From Saccharomycopsis malanga (lineage: Eukaryota > Ascomycota > Saccharomycetes > Ascoideales > Saccharomycopsidaceae), in the NCBI GenBank assembly GCA_004014935.1, contig CP025324.1:1674001-1738000 (forward strand): a DNA stretch of 64,000 nt, given 5' to 3'. Below the pieces are notes generated by a model that saw only the letters and a program-made list of their open reading frames with translations, was not told where the DNA came from and made no database searches. Positions 19,083 through 28,948 of the stretch are shown piece after piece. The position numbers and the translations under genes are program-made. Positions within the stretch are counted from its first letter, which is position 1, and every line of letters begins with the position of its first letter.

Positions 19083-19958
19083 ATGCAACTTTCTTTAGCC
19101 CTCACACTTCTCTCTGCTTTGCTCACATCACAAGCCATGGCCCATGGCATTGTTACTGATATTAAAATCGGTAACCGCAATTGGTGGGGAGGCTCTGATC
19201 CAAATAATTCAAGGGAAAATAACCCAAAGAGAATTGTTTGGTCGTTTTATGGCCAAACAAATGGTCCAGTGACTGACGTTACCTCGAAAGATATTGTTTG
19301 CAAAGGCAATGCCAAAGCTCCTCCTGCTACAGGCCCGGTTAATGCTGGAGAAACTGTTGACCTTTTCTGGTCAAAATGGTCGCAATCACATAGAGGCCCT
19401 ACAATGACTTATTTGGCTGATTGTAAAGGTAAATGCTCCGAGGTTTCTGACCCAAGTGCCCTTGGTTGGTTCAAAATTGATGAAGATGGTTACCATGCAA
19501 ACACCCACACTTGGGCTTCAGACAACTTACGTGCTAACAACTTTTCCCATACTGTAACCATCCCTTCAGACATCAAACCAGGTAATTATATGCTCAGACA
19601 CGAACTCTTAGCCTTGCACAATGCTAGAAAGAAAAATGGAGCTCAATTCTATCCTATGTGTGCAAACTTGGAAATTTCTGGAAACGGTGATGCCGAGCCA
19701 GAAACAGTAAAGTTTCCAGGGGCCTATAAAGATACAGACCCTGGTGTCTACATCAACATTTATAATCCTAAGCCTACTGATTATAAAATTCCAGGACCTC
19801 CTGTTTATAAAGCAACAGATTCCAAACAAACGTCTGCTAAAGGCTCTAAAACTCATCACTCAACTTCTACTTTGGCTCCATCAAAATCCAACACCGATGA
19901 GACTGCCAATTACATTACAGTCATTAAGACTGTTACCGTTTCTGCTAGTAGTACCTGA
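19083..19958 (+). CDS. secreted AA9 lytic polysaccharide monooxygenase 3
   Basis: This is the shortest of the four, with 291 residues. The signal is residues 1-20 (ending AMA) and mature His21 follows. The other copper-site residues are His103 (SHRGP), His173, Gln188 and Tyr190. The Lys of the HKGP motif in the other three copies is Arg here. Cys73/Cys193 and Cys114/Cys118 are present. The tail of about 55 residues is Ser/Thr/Lys-rich, holds STLAPS and ends VIKTVTVSASST. The region IYNPKPTDY differs from the WWPTPT of genes 1 and 2, a spot on the substrate-facing side of AA9 folds by family knowledge. It groups with gene 1. Confidence 0.93.
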   Translation: MQLSLALTLLSALLTSQAMAHGIVTDIKIGNRNWWGGSDPNNSRENNPKRIVWSFYGQTNGPVTDVTSKDIVCKGNAKAPPATGPVNAGETVDLFWSKWSQSHRGPTMTYLADCKGKCSEVSDPSALGWFKIDEDGYHANTHTWASDNLRANNFSHTVTIPSDIKPGNYMLRHELLALHNARKKNGAQFYPMCANLEISGNGDAEPETVKFPGAYKDTDPGVYINIYNPKPTDYKIPGPPVYKATDSKQTSAKGSKTHHSTSTLAPSKSNTDETANYITVIKTVTVSASST

Positions 19959-21123
19959 AGAATTAAATCATTCATTCTAAATATTGGTTTTTTTTTTTAG
20001 TTTCATCTTTTTATTTTGATTTAGATACACATATATATAGAAATATATTTACATAACTAGACAATTTTTGCTGTGTTTTCAAGGATTTTCTTCTTTAAAC
20101 AATTCTCTTGGTATCACCACTTTATCGAGTAACTTGTATATATGGAATGACACATGCGATATATGCTAGATACTGTATGAAATGAAATCATAATTCATGT
20201 CATGATAGCATTATTAAGTAGCGTAAATCAACACGATGAGCGATAATTTAAGATAATCTTCTGTAGGATTGCATATTACTTTCAAAACAAACTGTTAGAG
20301 ACAATTCATTCCGACAATCAGTTTCAACTCATTTAAATTCACGTATCAGCAACAGTGGTGGAAATCACTAATGATAGGGATTTTAACAGATTTTATTTTG
20401 CCGCGGAAAATCTTGGACTAATGAGTTTTGCAATTTAGAGGTACATTCCAGGATGCTAAATGAGGAAAATTAATGGTATTGCGTTTCAAGATTTTCATCC
20501 GATTACATTTTCGATCGTATGAGAATTCAACTTGTATTGGAAAACAGCAGTATTGATTTTATTTTAGGGAGGAATGGTCGATCAATTATGTTTAGAACAA
20601 GTATGTGAAAAAGAGAAAAAAAGTAAAGATTCATTCCATATTTTGATGGCATGTTAGACCTGTAATGTTGAAAATAAAAACGGAAAATATACACGGACAA
20701 TAATAATATTAGTCTTATATTTCGAGCCCAGTACATATCAATAGGAACTATAGTAGGAATAATATATGTAGACAAGCGAGAACAATAGTTTGTTAACATT
20801 TTTGTGAATTATTCGTCTCAAAGTCGCCTGCATTGTAGCCCCAAATATCGGAATTCCAATTACTTGCAGATAACTTATCAGAGTAATAACATTCCAAGAC
20901 ATGGATGACGACCAACATGCATGAGAATTTCAACATTTTGCTTATAGGGGCAAGTTTGTATGTCTAAAATGTAAAGGGTATGTAGAGTTTCAAAAAGGAG
21001 TTAGGTTTCACAATAGTTTTTGTTGAAAGGCCAATAATTTGAATATAAATTTATAGTGATTCCCATGTTTTCATGAATAATTTATATTTTTTTGAATAAC
21101 AATAATTAACAATCAAAACTACA
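19959..21123. other. intergenic spacer with one SINE tail
   Basis: The spacer is AT-rich and non-coding. It contains a family 1 tail (minus strand) at about 20699-20741 (TTATATTTCGAGCCCAGTAC) cut off abruptly, and nothing else I can name. Confidence 0.6.
21044..21050 (+). promoter_or_regulatory. TATA-like box of the fourth AA9 gene
   Basis: TATAAAT lies about 75 bases before the ATG at 21124, at the same distance as in the other AA9 genes. Confidence 0.4.
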
Positions 21124-22167
21124 ATGAAACTTTCAAAAACTTTGCTTTTCTCTACAATCTACACTATTAGCACAACCGTTGAGGCTCATGGGATTGTGCA
21201 AGATCTAAAAGTGGGTAATAACTGGTATTCTGGCTCTAATCCGTTCAACGAAGAATCTACCAATCCACCCAGAATTGTTTGGTCATTCTTTGGGTCTGGT
21301 AATGGCCCAGTGGAGGATGTAAGTTCCAATGCTATCGTTTGCAATGGCAATGCAAAAGCAGCTTCTTTGACAGCTCCTATCAAAGCTGGTGAAAGTGTTG
21401 GGCTTTTTTGGACCACATGGCCGTCATCTCATAAAGGGCCAGTAATGACCTATTTAGCCAAATGTCCTGGAAAATGCTCAGACTTGTCAGATCCAAGCAC
21501 TCTTGGTTGGTTCAAAATCAATGAAGATGGCTATCATGCTTCAGATAGCACCTGGGCTAGCGACAAATTGATTGCCAACAACAACTCTTGGACTGTGACT
21601 ATCCCTTCTGATGTTAAACCAGGAAATTATTTATTGAGACATGAGATTTTAGCTTTACATGGGGCCAGTTCGCAAGGAGGAGCTCAATTCTATCCAATGT
21701 GTGCAAACTTGGACATTTCTGGGTCGGGAAACGCTGAACCAAATACCGTCAAGTTTCCTGGTGCTTATAAAGCTACAGACCCAGGTATTTTGATTAACAT
21801 TTATTATCCAACCCCAACTGATTATACAATTCCAGGCCCAACCGTTTATGGTAGTAAATCAACTCCAAAAGCAACCAATGCCGTTGATAGCAGCTCAAAA
21901 TCAACCACGTTTTCAAATACTAAACCAACTAAGAAATCAGCTACCACTTTATCCCCAGAGTTTACCGAAAAAAGCTCTAATTTGGCATTTGCTTCGACTA
22001 CCTTTACTTTGACAAGTTTCCTGTCCCTCGCCGCTGTTTCACCAGAAAGCCCTGACGTTGCTTACAATAAATGTCTTGACCGTTACAATGCCTGCCTTGC
22101 ATCTCACCAGCCAACAGCAGGAGGTGTTGCTGACTTTTCCGCTTGCACCAATACCTGTTCTTACTAG
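21124..22167 (+). CDS. secreted AA9 lytic polysaccharide monooxygenase 4 with C-terminal four-cysteine module
   Basis: This is the longest of the four, with 347 residues. The signal is residues 1-21 (ending VEA) and mature His22 follows. His103 (SHKGP), His173, Gln188 and Tyr190 complete the copper site. Cys73/Cys193 and Cys114/Cys118 are present. After a Ser/Thr-rich linker (ATTLSPEF) the last about 35 residues form a compact module with Cys317, Cys324, Cys341 and Cys345 (C-x6-C-x16-C-x3-C, with QPTAGG and DFSAC). The other three genes lack this module and end in a Val/Thr motif instead. It groups with gene 2. The function of the tail is unknown; substrate or wall binding is a guess. Confidence 0.93.
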   Translation: MKLSKTLLFSTIYTISTTVEAHGIVQDLKVGNNWYSGSNPFNEESTNPPRIVWSFFGSGNGPVEDVSSNAIVCNGNAKAASLTAPIKAGESVGLFWTTWPSSHKGPVMTYLAKCPGKCSDLSDPSTLGWFKINEDGYHASDSTWASDKLIANNNSWTVTIPSDVKPGNYLLRHEILALHGASSQGGAQFYPMCANLDISGSGNAEPNTVKFPGAYKATDPGILINIYYPTPTDYTIPGPTVYGSKSTPKATNAVDSSSKSTTFSNTKPTKKSATTLSPEFTEKSSNLAFASTTFTLTSFLSLAAVSPESPDVAYNKCLDRYNACLASHQPTAGGVADFSACTNTCSY

Positions 22168-22510
22168 GTATTCTCCTTTTCATTAGAGGGCGTATACGCG
22201 ATTTTAGAGTATTTTTTTAGACCTTATATAACACACGACATACAATAAACAATTTATACATAGGGTAGGCATACCTGCACAAAATAACAAGTAGCTTTAT
22301 CTAGTCTTATATAATATTTATCGTGCAACTACTAGGTAAGAAGATTGGTCTCTCTCTCTCTATATATAATGCATATACATGCATGTGCATGCACGAATCA
22401 CACCACCAGTAAATTTTTCAGCTATTTCAACATGATATATTCATCATGCAAAACTAACAATTATTGACCCATTAAACAAAGCAGGTTTTTCGTGTCTTTT
22501 ATTACAGAAA

Positions 22511-23788
22511 ATGGCAAGGTTTATACCTGTGAGACAGGTGAGTTTGTCTTTCAGGCTTTTTCGGCAACCTGTGAGCAAACCAATACTCAATTTTGCAGCA
22601 TGCATAAATCGGCCATCTTTAACCAAGGTTTCGTGCTTCACAATAGCCATTTCGAAGAAATACAACTCTTCTATTAGCGATCCAAACAAAGGGGCCAATG
22701 GGAAAGTTGTACCACAAAATAAATTGGAGAAAGAGGTTGCAAAACGTATAATAGAGTCTCAAATAAAGAGCCATATTCCGGGTGAAACTGCTCAATCCAA
22801 TGATCTTGTAGATCGTATTCCGAGATTTCCACTCGCCAAGGAAAATGTACCTTCGCTTATACCAAGACCAGGTGTGCCACCTCCAGGGTCTAATTTGACC
22901 AAAATGGTACATAAATTGAAAACATCGCCAAAGGAAGAATTGATTTACGAGTCCGAATCCCATCGATTGTATTTTCTCTTTTGCGGGGCATTTGCTTTGG
23001 TTTGTACTATTTATGGATTACTTTTCCTTGAATGGGCCTTGAATTCAGCTTGGAATATATATGCGACTAATGAACAAAATTTGCCAGAGACCCACAACTT
23101 GGTGATGTATATTGCCAGAAACTTGGTAACCTTGGCAATATTTGCATTTCCTGCTGGTTTGGCAGCTCTTTTCATCACTTTGCCTACCCGCTTGATAAGA
23201 AGGATATGGTATATACCTGCAAAAGTGGCGGCCCAGCTCGGCCATCAGCCACAAGACTTGGTGAAGTTTACTTGTCATCCTTTCCTCCCTGGTAGACCAA
23301 CCCCTGTACACACCATGCCTCTTGCATTGTTGAACAGAAGCTACAAGACGAAGATCTTCACTAACAAGGGCTTTTATTTAACTATAGATAAAGGCTCCTT
23401 TTTGTTCTTGTTGAAAGAAGGAACCAAGAAGATTCCTTGGTTGGTGGACCGTAAAGGTTTCTTCTATGGAGATGGTAGAGTCTTTGACCATTTGTTTGGA
23501 AAAGAATCTTTAGAAGAAGCAGACTTGGCAATCTCCTATGATGACAAGTTTGGTGCTATCAATGAGAAAATAAAACAGGACGTGGCCAAGTTGAAGAATG
23601 AACACGGTGTAGGCTGGCAGTTCAAAGAGCAAGGAAAGCTCATGAAACAAGACTTGAAAGTCTTGGCTGATAAAATTAAATCTTCTAGAACAATTGCTGA
23701 ACAAAAACATTCCACTAAAAAAATTGCAGGCAATTCAAACACATTGGTTAAAAATAAAAAGAAGAACAAGTCCAACAAACAAAAATAA
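22511..23788 (+). CDS. mitochondrial inner-membrane protein of Mrx15/TMEM223 type
   Basis: This 425-residue protein begins with a basic, Ser/Phe-rich stretch typical of a mitochondrial presequence. Two transmembrane segments lie at about 153-175 and 204-224. The block after them (RRIWYIPAKVAAQLGHQP, FLPGRPTPVHTMPL, then KGFYLTIDKGSFLFLL and DRKGFFYGDGRVFDHLFG) looks like the matrix domain of TMEM223/Mrx15, a membrane receptor for mitoribosomes. The C-terminal 100 residues are a charged, Lys-rich extension, so the protein is longer than S. cerevisiae Mrx15. The family call rests on layout and recalled motifs, not on a search. It starts about 340 bases after AA9 gene 4 on the same strand. Confidence 0.55.
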   Translation: MARFIPVRQVSLSFRLFRQPVSKPILNFAACINRPSLTKVSCFTIAISKKYNSSISDPNKGANGKVVPQNKLEKEVAKRIIESQIKSHIPGETAQSNDLVDRIPRFPLAKENVPSLIPRPGVPPPGSNLTKMVHKLKTSPKEELIYESESHRLYFLFCGAFALVCTIYGLLFLEWALNSAWNIYATNEQNLPETHNLVMYIARNLVTLAIFAFPAGLAALFITLPTRLIRRIWYIPAKVAAQLGHQPQDLVKFTCHPFLPGRPTPVHTMPLALLNRSYKTKIFTNKGFYLTIDKGSFLFLLKEGTKKIPWLVDRKGFFYGDGRVFDHLFGKESLEEADLAISYDDKFGAINEKIKQDVAKLKNEHGVGWQFKEQGKLMKQDLKVLADKIKSSRTIAEQKHSTKKIAGNSNTLVKNKKKNKSNKQK

Positions 23789-24207
23789 AATAAAAAATAA
23801 GAAATAAAAAATTCTATACCCGTTTTCAACGTCAAGCCATCCGTAATCAAAGTTTATTTGATTTTTCGTAAGTGTTATTATCGCAAACTGGTGGCACTGC
23901 TTTTTTTTTATATTATTATAGAGTTTTACATGTAATTATTTCTCAATGCATTTGAAGGTGCTGAACATTGGTTATTCTTTCAACTAGAAGTAGACATGAG
24001 ATTAATAAAGCAGCTGGTCTTGACTACCCTCACTTTAATTATTATAGTGCATAGTAACAGTATGTTAGTAAGCATGCTTGTAATTTTCAAAATGGTTTGT
24101 ATTAGACTGGAAAATATAAATTAAAAAGGTTAGATCATGTCAAGAACGATACAGTAAATAGAAACTTGAATAGTAATTTGTAGACTCGAACGATAGAATA
24201 AAAGTGG

Positions 24208-24235
24208 TCGTCTGATACCCATGGGTATCAGACGA
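24208..24235. repeat. 28-bp perfect palindrome
   Basis: The half-site TCGTCTGATACCCA is followed immediately by its exact reverse complement. It stands alone in AT-rich non-coding DNA. Confidence 0.95.
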
Positions 24236-24467
24236 ATTAATAAAAATTGATGAAACATAAAATAATTGAAGCTTGAAATGTTTATAGGGCAAAGAATAAA
24301 GAAATAAATACAAATAGTTAGTCAAAACATAGGACTAGAAACAAGTAACTGATTATATTGTTGGGGATCTAATATATAAGCAGACATCCACAAATCACAC
24401 CTATATTTTGAAAAAAACTAACTAGTTTGAAAAAAAAAACTGTTTTTAGATATATAAATATTAGCCG

Positions 24468-24646
24468 AGCCACTGTCCGGATGGTTCAGTGGCTAGTGCT
24501 CTCGGAAAAGAGAAAAAAGACCTATCAGGAACATGTGTGTGCCAACTACGATAAATAGGATATGAATGGGCTTTCCCGTTGGATATAGAGCGTATATACG
24601 AGATTGATATTTACTGGGCTCGAAATATGAAATATTATTATTATTA
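24468..24646 (+). mobile_element. family 1 SINE, short form
   Basis: The copy has the head GTCCGGATGGTTCAGTGGC with CTCTCGGAAAAGAG, a reduced body, and the 3' end TTTACTGGGCTCGAAATATG followed by (ATT)n. The TTTACCAAGTCC block is largely lost. Confidence 0.7.
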
Positions 24647-25971
24647 ATGTGAATATAATGTGTTATTAGTAGGCGTACAGTATGGGCAACCTGGAAAAAC
24701 TATATAGCCAGTTGTGAAAAAAGTATGTTCATTAGGAGTCCTCACATCTTACTCCCATATATATACCCATCCAACCCACCCTTCTCTGATGTCCCATCAT
24801 GCATTATAATGCACTATAATGCATATGTATGCAGGCAACACATCCTAACGTTCATCCATGCTCGTATATGATGTCTGGGACGTATTATATATAGCTGGCG
24901 CTTATGTATGGAAAGAGATGGAATTTTTCCTATTACCTGCTTTTAGTTTACCTTTTAAATGGTAATTTAAGCGCTGAGACCTGAATTTGTTTGAAAAACC
25001 AAAACAAATAACCAACAAAAAGTAGCTCACTATCTCTGATTTTGTTTTATCCGGTATAATGACTTCAGCTCCATTTCAAGTATACAACAGATTTAGCATA
25101 TGGAGGGCGATAAATGCCGCCAAATGCCTTTCAAGATATTAGACTTGTCACAACTTTGCTCTTTTATCTCTCAATATTTTTTGTTACAACCTTTTTTTTT
25201 TGGGAACGAACTCAAGATAAAACTCCCATTCTTGTCTTTAGTTCTTTCAGTTTATCCTCCTTAGTAGGTAAACTATATTGGCTCACTGTGGATTCATGTC
25301 AATCCTTTTTTCAGTATCAGCGCGTCTAAATTACTGATTAATACTGATATAATAAGGTATGGTTATTTACAACTATCACCAACGCTTTAATGACGCTTTG
25401 CCTAACCCATTTACTATAATTCTAGTGACAAGGCTTTGTTGGTGTCTGTATCAGCTTGTTAATCAAAGCAAGATATACTGACCTGATGTTTGCCATAGAT
25501 TTATGAAGAAATGTCACACATTCTGATTCTTGCATGCATATGCATAGTCTTGCATTCAACATGTGAGACTCCAGACTTGCATTGAAGATGTTGGTTACTA
25601 GAACTGGTGTCAAGCCCATTGATCTGTTACAACCGTTTAGCTATCAAACATGCACAGACAACAATAGGAGACCGTTATGTGCATTGTTTTCACTCTGAAG
25701 AAAAGTTATAGACCGCATGTCTTTGTATCATAATAAACTGCGAATTTGTGTCATGTACTGTGCGGGCCCTTGCAAGCTAGGCTAGGCAGTGGTTGCAGAG
25801 AGCAGCTGCTATATACTAAGCGTCTCTATTATCACCGTTATTATCTTATGAAAAGAGTTTGAAATCCTCACAACTCCACAGTATTGAAAAACGCTCCAGT
25901 AAAGCTATTGCACTACTACCGCTAATTCGATATTGACACCCGCACTCATTACTTCAAGCTAATTTGAAACT

Positions 25972-27660
25972 ATGATTGCCACCCCAACCACCAACCCCTT
26001 CACCGAAGCTCCTGACGATCTTCTTCTCGGCGCTGCCACTGATATTTGTCTACCAGACATGATATTTGACGGCATTGAAGTTGGACGAAGCAACAATGAG
26101 AATTATCCATTTGAAGACACCGAGTACTACTCTCCACTGATATCTCGTGGAAATGATAGAACTCTATGTGTGTTTGATCAAAACCGTCTTCATAATGATG
26201 CAAATTCTCCACCGGCTGTTGTCATTGATTGTGATGATCAGCTTAGCTACCGTCCTTCTTCAAGCAGATATGACGATGACAACTTATCATCATTGGATTT
26301 GGATCTGAATGGGCCTGACAACTTGGTTGACAAAGCTATGGATTGCAAACCTTTGGAAGCATTACTTCCAAATAACGATGCCATGTTGGCACAAGAAATC
26401 CAGCAAAGCTACCAGGACCATTCTACTGTTATCAATGGTGGATTGTATGAGAAAAGAAGCAACGGAAACACCTTCATTGCACCTTGTGAAAAACGGGTGA
26501 GATTTAGTTATTTTGCCTACTTCAATGATGGAAAAGAACAACCTGGTTCTTGTTCTCCTTATCATGATCCTGCTAAGTCCAATCCTTATTGTGTTCCAGT
26601 CCGGATGAAGAAAAAGAAGGTTGGCGAATCAGTTTTAAAACAAACAAACTTCAAGACAATTGAAAGTGTTGATAAAGCTGGAATCGCCGGAGACCCAGAT
26701 CTTCAATTAGCTGACAAAAATGGTAAACAGCTTACACAAGTTGCTACTGAAACCATGATCTACTTGAATAACGACTTGTCACTTGGCAGAAAGAAGCACC
26801 AGTTTGAAACCAGAAAAGTCTTTGCCATGAATTGGCACAGAGTTGGAAAAACTGGAAGTGAATCAAGAAATGTGACTCGCAACAACATTTTGAATTGTTC
26901 CAAGTACATCAAATGTACTGTCAATGTTGAAACAGTTAAACATTGGTTTGCTTGCTTGTTCGAATATGGAAACGACAGCAAAGCTATCAACCACAGAAAG
27001 TCACAACAAGTTCTTGAAACGCTGGTAAGCTTCTTGGAAGAAGACCATTTCAGCAAACAAAGCAACCAGTGCCTTAGAAAAGCTTTCTTCTTCAGAGTGG
27101 AAAGTAACTTTGACACATTGATCAATCTCTTTTTATCTGAAAACAAAGAGACTTCTAATCTGGTTGCCCAGCTTTTTGAAATCATCTGCACTTACAGAAA
27201 AAGATTCACGGTCCCTCAAAACCTCTTCAGTCTTTGCTTTAGTGCCATCATCATAATCTCATGTCGCTCTCCGCAATTTGTTTCCAACATCCACTTCATC
27301 ATGAAGTCGTTCGAGTTTGCTGATCTGACATTGTTCCTCGAAACCTCTAAAGTTGACCGCCAAGAGGGCAGAAACTTGCTACTCAACGCTATCAAATGCT
27401 GGTTGGCAGCTCCTAGAGGAACTTTGGACAAACTTGACTATCGGAGACATCCAAAGTTTTGTGAATTTGCAGAGAGCCTTCTTGAGTATGGCAAAGGCTT
27501 AGGACACCATGAATCCAAAAGCTTGCAAAAGATTGCCCACACAGTGGACAAGCAATTTCCTAATTATCCAGTCATGAAAGAGATTGACTCCATGGCTAAG
27601 GACAAGCACTTGTCAATTAAGACGAGAATGCGGAGGAGATTGCATCGTCAGCAATATTGA
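25972..27660 (+). CDS. unrecognised soluble protein, member B of the local two-gene family
   Basis: I do not recognise this family. The ATG at 25972 follows a leader nearly identical to that of gene A. The 562-residue product aligns with gene A from IEVGR (residue 36) to the end, with shared blocks FIAPCEK, KKKVGESVLKQTNF, SFLEEDHF, FLSENKETSNLVAQLFEIIC and NLLLNAIKCWL. It lacks the hydrophobic N-terminus, the sequon-bearing region and the transmembrane segment of A, so it should be intracellular and soluble. By eye about half of aligned residues are identical, clearly less than the flanking DNA. The C-terminus ends in a basic RRRLHRQQY. Confidence 0.75.
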   Translation: MIATPTTNPFTEAPDDLLLGAATDICLPDMIFDGIEVGRSNNENYPFEDTEYYSPLISRGNDRTLCVFDQNRLHNDANSPPAVVIDCDDQLSYRPSSSRYDDDNLSSLDLDLNGPDNLVDKAMDCKPLEALLPNNDAMLAQEIQQSYQDHSTVINGGLYEKRSNGNTFIAPCEKRVRFSYFAYFNDGKEQPGSCSPYHDPAKSNPYCVPVRMKKKKVGESVLKQTNFKTIESVDKAGIAGDPDLQLADKNGKQLTQVATETMIYLNNDLSLGRKKHQFETRKVFAMNWHRVGKTGSESRNVTRNNILNCSKYIKCTVNVETVKHWFACLFEYGNDSKAINHRKSQQVLETLVSFLEEDHFSKQSNQCLRKAFFFRVESNFDTLINLFLSENKETSNLVAQLFEIICTYRKRFTVPQNLFSLCFSAIIIISCRSPQFVSNIHFIMKSFEFADLTLFLETSKVDRQEGRNLLLNAIKCWLAAPRGTLDKLDYRRHPKFCEFAESLLEYGKGLGHHESKSLQKIAHTVDKQFPNYPVMKEIDSMAKDKHLSIKTRMRRRLHRQQY

Positions 27661-28580
27661 AAAACTTGAACAAATGTTAAATGGCTGTCCTGGTCCGATC
27701 CAGTGAAGATGATAGTGACTATCATTCAAAATGAGTAGAAAAGAAGTTATTTTGGAAAGGACGAAGGTCTTTTTATTTCTTACTTATTTCCAAAGGAGTC
27801 TGGTTTGTATAACATGCTTCGGCTTAATTGGTACTAACAGATTAGAGAATTGAGAATTCAACCCCGTTAACCCCACCCCAAATTTTAGTTTATAGTTCTT
27901 CGACTTTCTTCTCGCTTGTGATGCTTCTTCACAGGTAAGGAGGAATTACTAGAAGCATTGGCTTTTGAAACTTGACAATTGAAAGTTAAAAGTTGTGAAT
28001 GCCGATCTTTTTCAGGAATTGAGGAAGCTTGATCCAGTGACTAATTGGTCTACGCTGCATTTTGACAGCTTGCCTTTCATGACGCTAATCAAGTTATACT
28101 CTCTAATCTTGTAAAGATTTCTGCTCATGGCTAAATAATCGTCTTGTTCTCATTAGCTTGGATAATAGTGCCAAAGGTAATTTCTCATTTCTTTTCTTCT
28201 TTTTTTTTCTTTTTTTTTTTTCTTTCTTCTTCATTTTTTTTCTTTCTTTCTTTCTACCTCTGAATCTCTTTTCTCTTTGACGTTATTGCCTGTGTTTGCT
28301 CATTGGACGTCTTAGAAATTCTTAAGACTAAAATTACCCTAACAATTCATCATAACAAATAACTACTCATCAATAGCAATCATCTTCCCATCACCAACAG
28401 TCCTTTAGCATTCTCAAGTACTCAATTAACACTGACCACCTTTTGTAGCTTTCTGATTTTATCAGAAGCTTACGCTGCTTACGCTGCTTTTGCTCACTTT
28501 GCTCCCATTTTTTTTTCCACTTTATTTATTTTATTCCAAAAAAATCTTTATAAAAACCCAAAAAAACTATAAAATTTTTC
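27661..28580 (+). other. conserved non-coding 3' flank of gene B
   Basis: It is collinear with 14655-15520 and likewise lacks a convincing ORF. It includes a long T/C-rich tract at 28195-28260. The remaining spacer to 28948 and from 29289 to 29781 is AT-rich without a gene that I can support. Confidence 0.55.
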
Positions 28581-28948
28581 AAAACCTTTAAACATTACTG
28601 TAGCTTCATACATTTGTAACAATAATAACTACTCTTTAACGGTAGCTTTTATCATGTCAGTCTCATTTTACCATCTATCCTTTCAACACCCCGTTTTTTT
28701 ATAAATTTTATACTTACAACACTGACACCCCACCACCAAATGGGTTTCTCTTTTTTATACTAATTTTAATCTATGTTTATGATGTTAATTCTCTAATTTT
28801 AATTAATAGTAAACCTTTTGAATCTATTACCACTTGTAGCAATAAATGACATATTAGTAGAACTACTATTTGTAAATACTTAGATTCTTCTAATATGTTT
28901 AAAAGTAAATTTCTTTTCTCTTCTATGCTAATATCTCAAGAAAATTTA

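Larger units (their letters stand above)
23789..25504. other. intergenic spacer between Mrx15-like gene and duplicated segment B
   Basis: The spacer holds a 28-bp perfect palindrome (24208-24235), a family 4-like stretch around 24320-24350 (AACATAGGACTAGAAAC) and a family 1 SINE (24468-24646). The part from 24647 to 25504 is AT-rich with short repeated TATAATGCA words near 24800. I find no supported gene there. Confidence 0.6.
25505..28580 (+). repeat. duplicated segment, copy B (paralogous to 11877-15520)
   Basis: The 5' leader, gene B and about 850 bases of 3' flank are collinear with segment A. The leader blocks AACATGCACAGACAACAATA, CTGCGAATTTGTGTCATGTA and CTATTGCACTACTACCGCTA are shared word for word. 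The two segments lie about 13.6 kb apart with the four-gene AA9 block partly between them. Confidence 0.85.
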
